Shown here piece after piece: positions 62,003 to 64,000 of a stretch of 64,000 nucleotides of DNA. The translations under genes and the position numbers were made by a program. Origin of the DNA: Neomoorella stamsii (GTDB taxonomy: Bacteria > Bacillota > DSM-521 > Neomoorellales > Neomoorellaceae); assembly GCF_002995805.1 (NCBI RefSeq), contig NZ_PVXL01000044.1, forward strand, positions 1 through 64,000, read 5' to 3'. Each line of letters starts with the position of its first letter. Position 1 is the stretch's first letter. The notes beneath the pieces are model-generated. The model searched no databases. It saw only the letters and a list, made by a program, of their open reading frames with translations, and was not told the origin of the DNA.

Positions 62003-62335
62003 TCATAAGTTATCCTCATGTATGATAATCTCTACATCAGACACCGTTATCAGCCCCTGGGATACCATGGCTTGCACCTCTGGCAAGACAGAAGCAACCT
62101 TTTCAGCTCTATCAACTGCCTCGACAATCACAGGCAAGTCGTAAGAAAGATCTATAATCCGAGCCGCATAAATACTATTTCGCTTACCGTAGCCTTCTAT
62201 ACCCCGGATAACAGTAACCCCTGCCAAACCAGCTTCCTTTAATTTTAATACCAGAGCATGGTAAAGGGCCTTCCCTTGCCACTTAACACCTTCTCCCACG
62301 TAAATTGTTAACCGTTTAGCAGGCATGCTTTTCAT
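62003..62335 (-). CDS. DUF190 protein under fluoride control
   Basis: A 110-residue protein with a ferredoxin-like/PII-like fold: RLTIYVGEGVKWQGKALYHA, GLAGVTVIRGIEGYGKR and a C-terminal VEIIIHEDNL. DUF190 proteins are often fused or linked to CrcB, which suggests a regulatory or ligand-binding role in fluoride export. The ATG at 62335 follows AGGAGG; the open frame upstream is riboswitch RNA. Confidence 0.88.
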   Translation of the reverse strand: MKSMPAKRLTIYVGEGVKWQGKALYHALVLKLKEAGLAGVTVIRGIEGYGKRNSIYAARIIDLSYDLPVIVEAVDRAEKVASVLPEVQAMVSQGLITVSDVEIIIHEDNL

Positions 62336-62391
62336 AAAAATATTCCTCCTGGTTATTCGTAAAGCGGGTATGGATGTCTCTGGGAAGGAAA

Positions 62392-62424
62392 CAAAAAACT
62401 CCTGTCCTTTACAGACAGGAGTCA
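62392..62424 (-). terminator. Terminator of fluoride riboswitch 2
   Basis: On the reverse strand ACTCCTGTC pairs with GACAGGAGT around TGTAAAG-type loop bases, followed by TTTTTTG. Its first arm is the last aptamer strand (GATGACTCCTG). Confidence 0.85.
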
Positions 62425-62473
62425 TCAGCGCTTAGGGCGCATTTTCGAGATCCTCGAGGCCGACTCCTTGGCC
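62413..62473 (-). promoter_or_regulatory. Fluoride riboswitch (crcB motif) 2
   Basis: The reverse strand reads GGCCAAGGAGTCGGCC, a TCGAGGATCTCGA insertion hairpin, GCGCCCTAAGCGC and TGATGACTCCTG. This follows the fluoride aptamer plan, with the first loop AAGGAGTC in place of the commoner GATGGAGTT. It controls the DUF190 gene. Confidence 0.82.
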
Positions 62474-62481
62474 TTAATCTA

Positions 62482-62510
62482 ACTATATAATTTTTATTAT
62501 TAAATGTCAA
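62482..62510 (-). promoter_or_regulatory. Promoter of the DUF190 gene
   Basis: On the reverse strand TTGACA (62505-62510) and TATAGT (62482-62487), 17 bases apart, immediately before riboswitch 2. Confidence 0.85.
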
Positions 62511-62543
62511 TTTCCTTGCTATATAATTTTAGGCCATTTCCCC

Positions 62544-62572
62544 TTGACACACTAAAGGATGGGCTGTTAAAT
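62544..62572 (+). promoter_or_regulatory. Promoter of the dynamin-like gene
   Basis: TTGACA (62544-62549) and TTAAAT (about 62567-62572), 17 bases apart. A perfect hairpin (TTGGAGAAA / TTTCTCCAA, 62620-62640) lies between it and riboswitch 3. Confidence 0.6.
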
Positions 62573-62640
62573 TTAATTACAAACGGGAAGTATATCTCTA
62601 TTACTTTATTTCATACGCTTGGAGAAAAGCTTTCTCCAAA

Positions 62641-62692
62641 CGGTGATGGAGTTCACCGGAAAAACCACCCGTAAGGGTTGATGACTCCTACC
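62641..62692 (+). promoter_or_regulatory. Fluoride riboswitch (crcB motif) 3
   Basis: CGGTGATGGAGTTCACCGG, then ACCACCCGTAAGGGT and TGATGACTCCTACC match the fluoride aptamer. It stands 74 bases ahead of a dynamin-like GTPase gene, not a known fluoride exporter. Confidence 0.93.
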
Positions 62693-62764
62693 AAGGATCA
62701 AATTCCTGGTAGGAGAATGTGCAGTTAGCCCAACTCCTACCAGGTAGAGTCTGGAGGAGTTTTT
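62686..62764 (+). promoter_or_regulatory. Expression platform of riboswitch 3 (competing hairpins over the RBS)
   Basis: CTCCTACCA pairs with TGGTAGGAG (62686-62715). A second copy, ACTCCTACCAG (62731-62743), can pair either with TGGTAGGAG or with GGAGGAGTT (62753-62761). The last is the ribosome-binding site and is followed by TTTTT and the ATG, so the downstream hairpin would act as terminator and RBS block. Confidence 0.7.
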
Positions 62765-62765
62765 T

Positions 62766-63230
62766 ATGAGCCAGGTAAGGCAAGATCGGCCAGTAAAGGC
62801 AGTTCCGAAGGTAACTAATGATGCAGGCGCCCTTTTTTTACAAACTTTAGAGCTTCTGAATGGCTTGGGGCCAGAATTTAAAGAAGAGAGGCAAAAGATA
62901 CATGCCTTACAAGAGCGTCTTTTAAACGAACGCTTTCACCTTGCCGTTCTCGGGCAGTTCAAGCGCGGTAAAAGTACCTTTATAAACGCTCTTCTGGGCG
63001 ATGAAGTGTTACCCACAGCCATCCTACCCCTGACTGCCGTTCCAACCTTTCTTCTCTGGGGTCCCGAGGCCCGTCCATTACCAGGAAATTCTCGGAAATT
63101 CAGGCCAAATTCGAGGCATTATAAGGTCCCTTGCTGTTTCGTGTGGGTTAGTTTGAGTTACAAGAATAACATTAATGAATTTAATTACCTGTTCCGAATA
63201 TGCTGTTGTACAAATCTTCGCCATAACTAG
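62766..63230 (+). pseudogene. Dynamin-like GTPase, truncated after the G1/G2 region
   Basis: A helical N-terminus (EERQKIHALQERLLNERFHL) leads into the GTP-binding P-loop LGQFKRGKSTFINALLGDE near residue 63 and the G2 threonine in LPLTAVPTFLLWG. This is the start of a bacterial dynamin family protein, normally 500-700 residues. From about codon 105 the sequence loses family character and ends in Asn/Cys-rich residues, next to a convergent MutS-like gene. Only the N-terminal fifth remains. ATG at 62766 behind GGAGGAG. Confidence 0.8.
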
Positions 63231-64000
63231 TTTGCAAGGGTTCGCCTTCGATTAACTTAAAAGTTCGTGTTCCGTCGGCTTGCCTTTCAGCCCGCAGGAA
63301 AAGTGCGTTTGCCATTTTTTTATCGTAAAAGCCATGGGCAAATTCATATAAATGCGTAACGAAGAAAACCTTGATGTGTTTTTCCAATAAGGCGCTAACT
63401 ATCTGCCTTGCAATCTCCGAGCCTTCTCTTTCGTTTGTTGCGGCAAACGATTCATTAAACATCACCATGGAATTCGCCGTTATATGATCCACGATATCGC
63501 TGATTCTGTTAAGTTCTTCATCAAGTTTACCGCTTTTCAGGGCAACGTCTTCTTCCCGTTTGTAGTGGGTGAAAAGGCCGTCGCAAGTACTGGCACAGAA
63601 AGATTCGGCCGGTACAAACATACCGCATTGCATCATTAATTGGGCCAAACCTATGCTGCGCAAAAAAGTCGATTTGCCACCTTGATTGGCGCCTGTGATT
63701 ATTACGAGGTCCTTATTATCAGCATTCACATCATTGCCCACAATTTTTTGTTCCAGGGTTAAAGCCAGACAGACGTCATATAAGCCTTTAAAAGAATGTA
63801 GACGTTCAACAGGAGCTACGGGCAGTGGAAAGCACGCCGGCTCCCCCATGCGAGTAAGGTGTTCATACAAGTTCAAACAACCGATGTAAAAGGCCAATTC
63901 GGTCCGCAAAGTTTTAAAAAAAGCAAGAATATGATCGGTGGACTGAGCGAGGGCATTGGCCACAAGGTTGATCCCCCTGTCTTTTAATTCCGACAGGGCC
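63181..64000 (-). CDS. MutS-family ATPase, C-terminal part (runs off the window)
   Basis: The frame stays open to the window edge (ALSELKDRGINLVANALAQS at the right end), so at least 272 residues are encoded and the true start lies outside. Walker A ITGANQGGKSTFLRSIG, CGMFVPAESFCASTCDGLFT, then FNESFAATNEREGSEIARQI (Walker B and D-loop) and FFVTHLYEFAHGF are MutS domain V features. This subfamily is distant from mismatch-repair MutS and its job is unknown. Its 3' end overlaps the end of the truncated GTPase frame by 50 bases. Confidence 0.85.
   Translation of the reverse strand, partial: ALSELKDRGINLVANALAQSTDHILAFFKTLRTELAFYIGCLNLYEHLTRMGEPACFPLPVAPVERLHSFKGLYDVCLALTLEQKIVGNDVNADNKDLVIITGANQGGKSTFLRSIGLAQLMMQCGMFVPAESFCASTCDGLFTHYKREEDVALKSGKLDEELNRISDIVDHITANSMVMFNESFAATNEREGSEIARQIVSALLEKHIKVFFVTHLYEFAHGFYDKKMANALFLRAERQADGTRTFKLIEGEPLQTSYGEDLYNSIFGTGN

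Noticed and set aside
1-64000. CRISPR arrays, rRNA and tRNA genes
   Set aside because: No regularly spaced repeats, no rRNA-like sequence and no cloverleaf with a T-loop was recognised by eye; a tRNA scan could still find one.

Overview
The window looks like a chromosomal segment of a thermophilic, spore-forming, anaerobic Firmicute. Moorella or a close relative in the Clostridia is the best guess, an inference from gene content: spoVAC-AD-AE-AF, spmAB, ytfJ, cotJABC, scpAB next to trpS and lysA, a 2-hydroxyacyl-CoA-dehydratase-type activase, and TorD/ferredoxin genes, in GC-rich DNA with strong AGGAGG ribosome-binding sites. No rRNA, tRNA or CRISPR array was recognised.

Layout. 1-0.5 kb: end of an IS110-family element. 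0.5-9.6 kb: PAP2 phosphatase and ogt on the + strand, then a long reverse-strand block (lysA, CCA-type nucleotidyltransferase, M50 protease, trpS, scpA, scpB, DUF2953, ytfJ; then spmA-spmB). 9.6-16.6 kb: carbohydrate genes: a GT4 glycosyltransferase and a glycogen debranching enzyme (reverse), then otsA-otsB-galU (forward) behind a c-di-AMP (ydaO/yuaA) riboswitch. 16.7-23.5 kb: reverse block spoVAC-AD-AE-AF followed by two 2-hydroxyacyl-CoA dehydratase-like proteins and their activase. 23.6-29.1 kb: GH15 glucoamylase/trehalase-like enzyme, then a Fe-S protein/TorD/ACT/DUF711 block. 29.2-35.7 kb: a PEPCK/HPr-kinase-like P-loop protein with a structured leader, DUF2294, a HAD hydrolase and a P2-type cation ATPase behind a yybP-ykoY (Mn2+) riboswitch. 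35.9-37 kb: cotJABC.

36.97-50 kb is a graveyard of mobile and broken genes. The two ends of a group II intron (5' end near 43.88 kb, 3' end at 36.97 kb, both reverse strand) are separated by a four-gene DUF6431/DDE/ExeA transposon, a frameshifted IS transposase and a deleted IS481-like remnant. The remnant interrupts the intron reverse transcriptase about 12 codons after its start. Around this lie two HEPN/MNT toxin-antitoxin pairs (both HEPN genes frameshifted), a second truncated cotJC, a duplicated MNT tail, and tex, fliK-like and flhB-like remnants. Two lipoproteins, a DUF2283 gene and a GH18 hydrolase look intact.

50-60.7 kb: metal and solute uptake, all on the reverse strand: cbiM-cbiQ-cbiO (Co/Ni ECF transporter) with an unusual leader, a FecBCD-type metal/siderophore ABC transporter, trmO, and a Dpp/Opp/Nik-type ABC transporter lacking a visible binding protein. 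60.9-64 kb: a fluoride cluster with three fluoride riboswitches on both strands. They precede crcB1-crcB2, a DUF190 gene and a truncated dynamin-like GTPase. A partial MutS-like ATPase gene runs off the right edge.

The most rewarding signals are the regulatory RNAs: five convincing riboswitches (c-di-AMP, Mn2+, three fluoride) plus at least two unexplained structured leaders, upstream of cbiM and of the P-loop protein at 31.3 kb. The nested intron/transposon structure is the main genomic curiosity.
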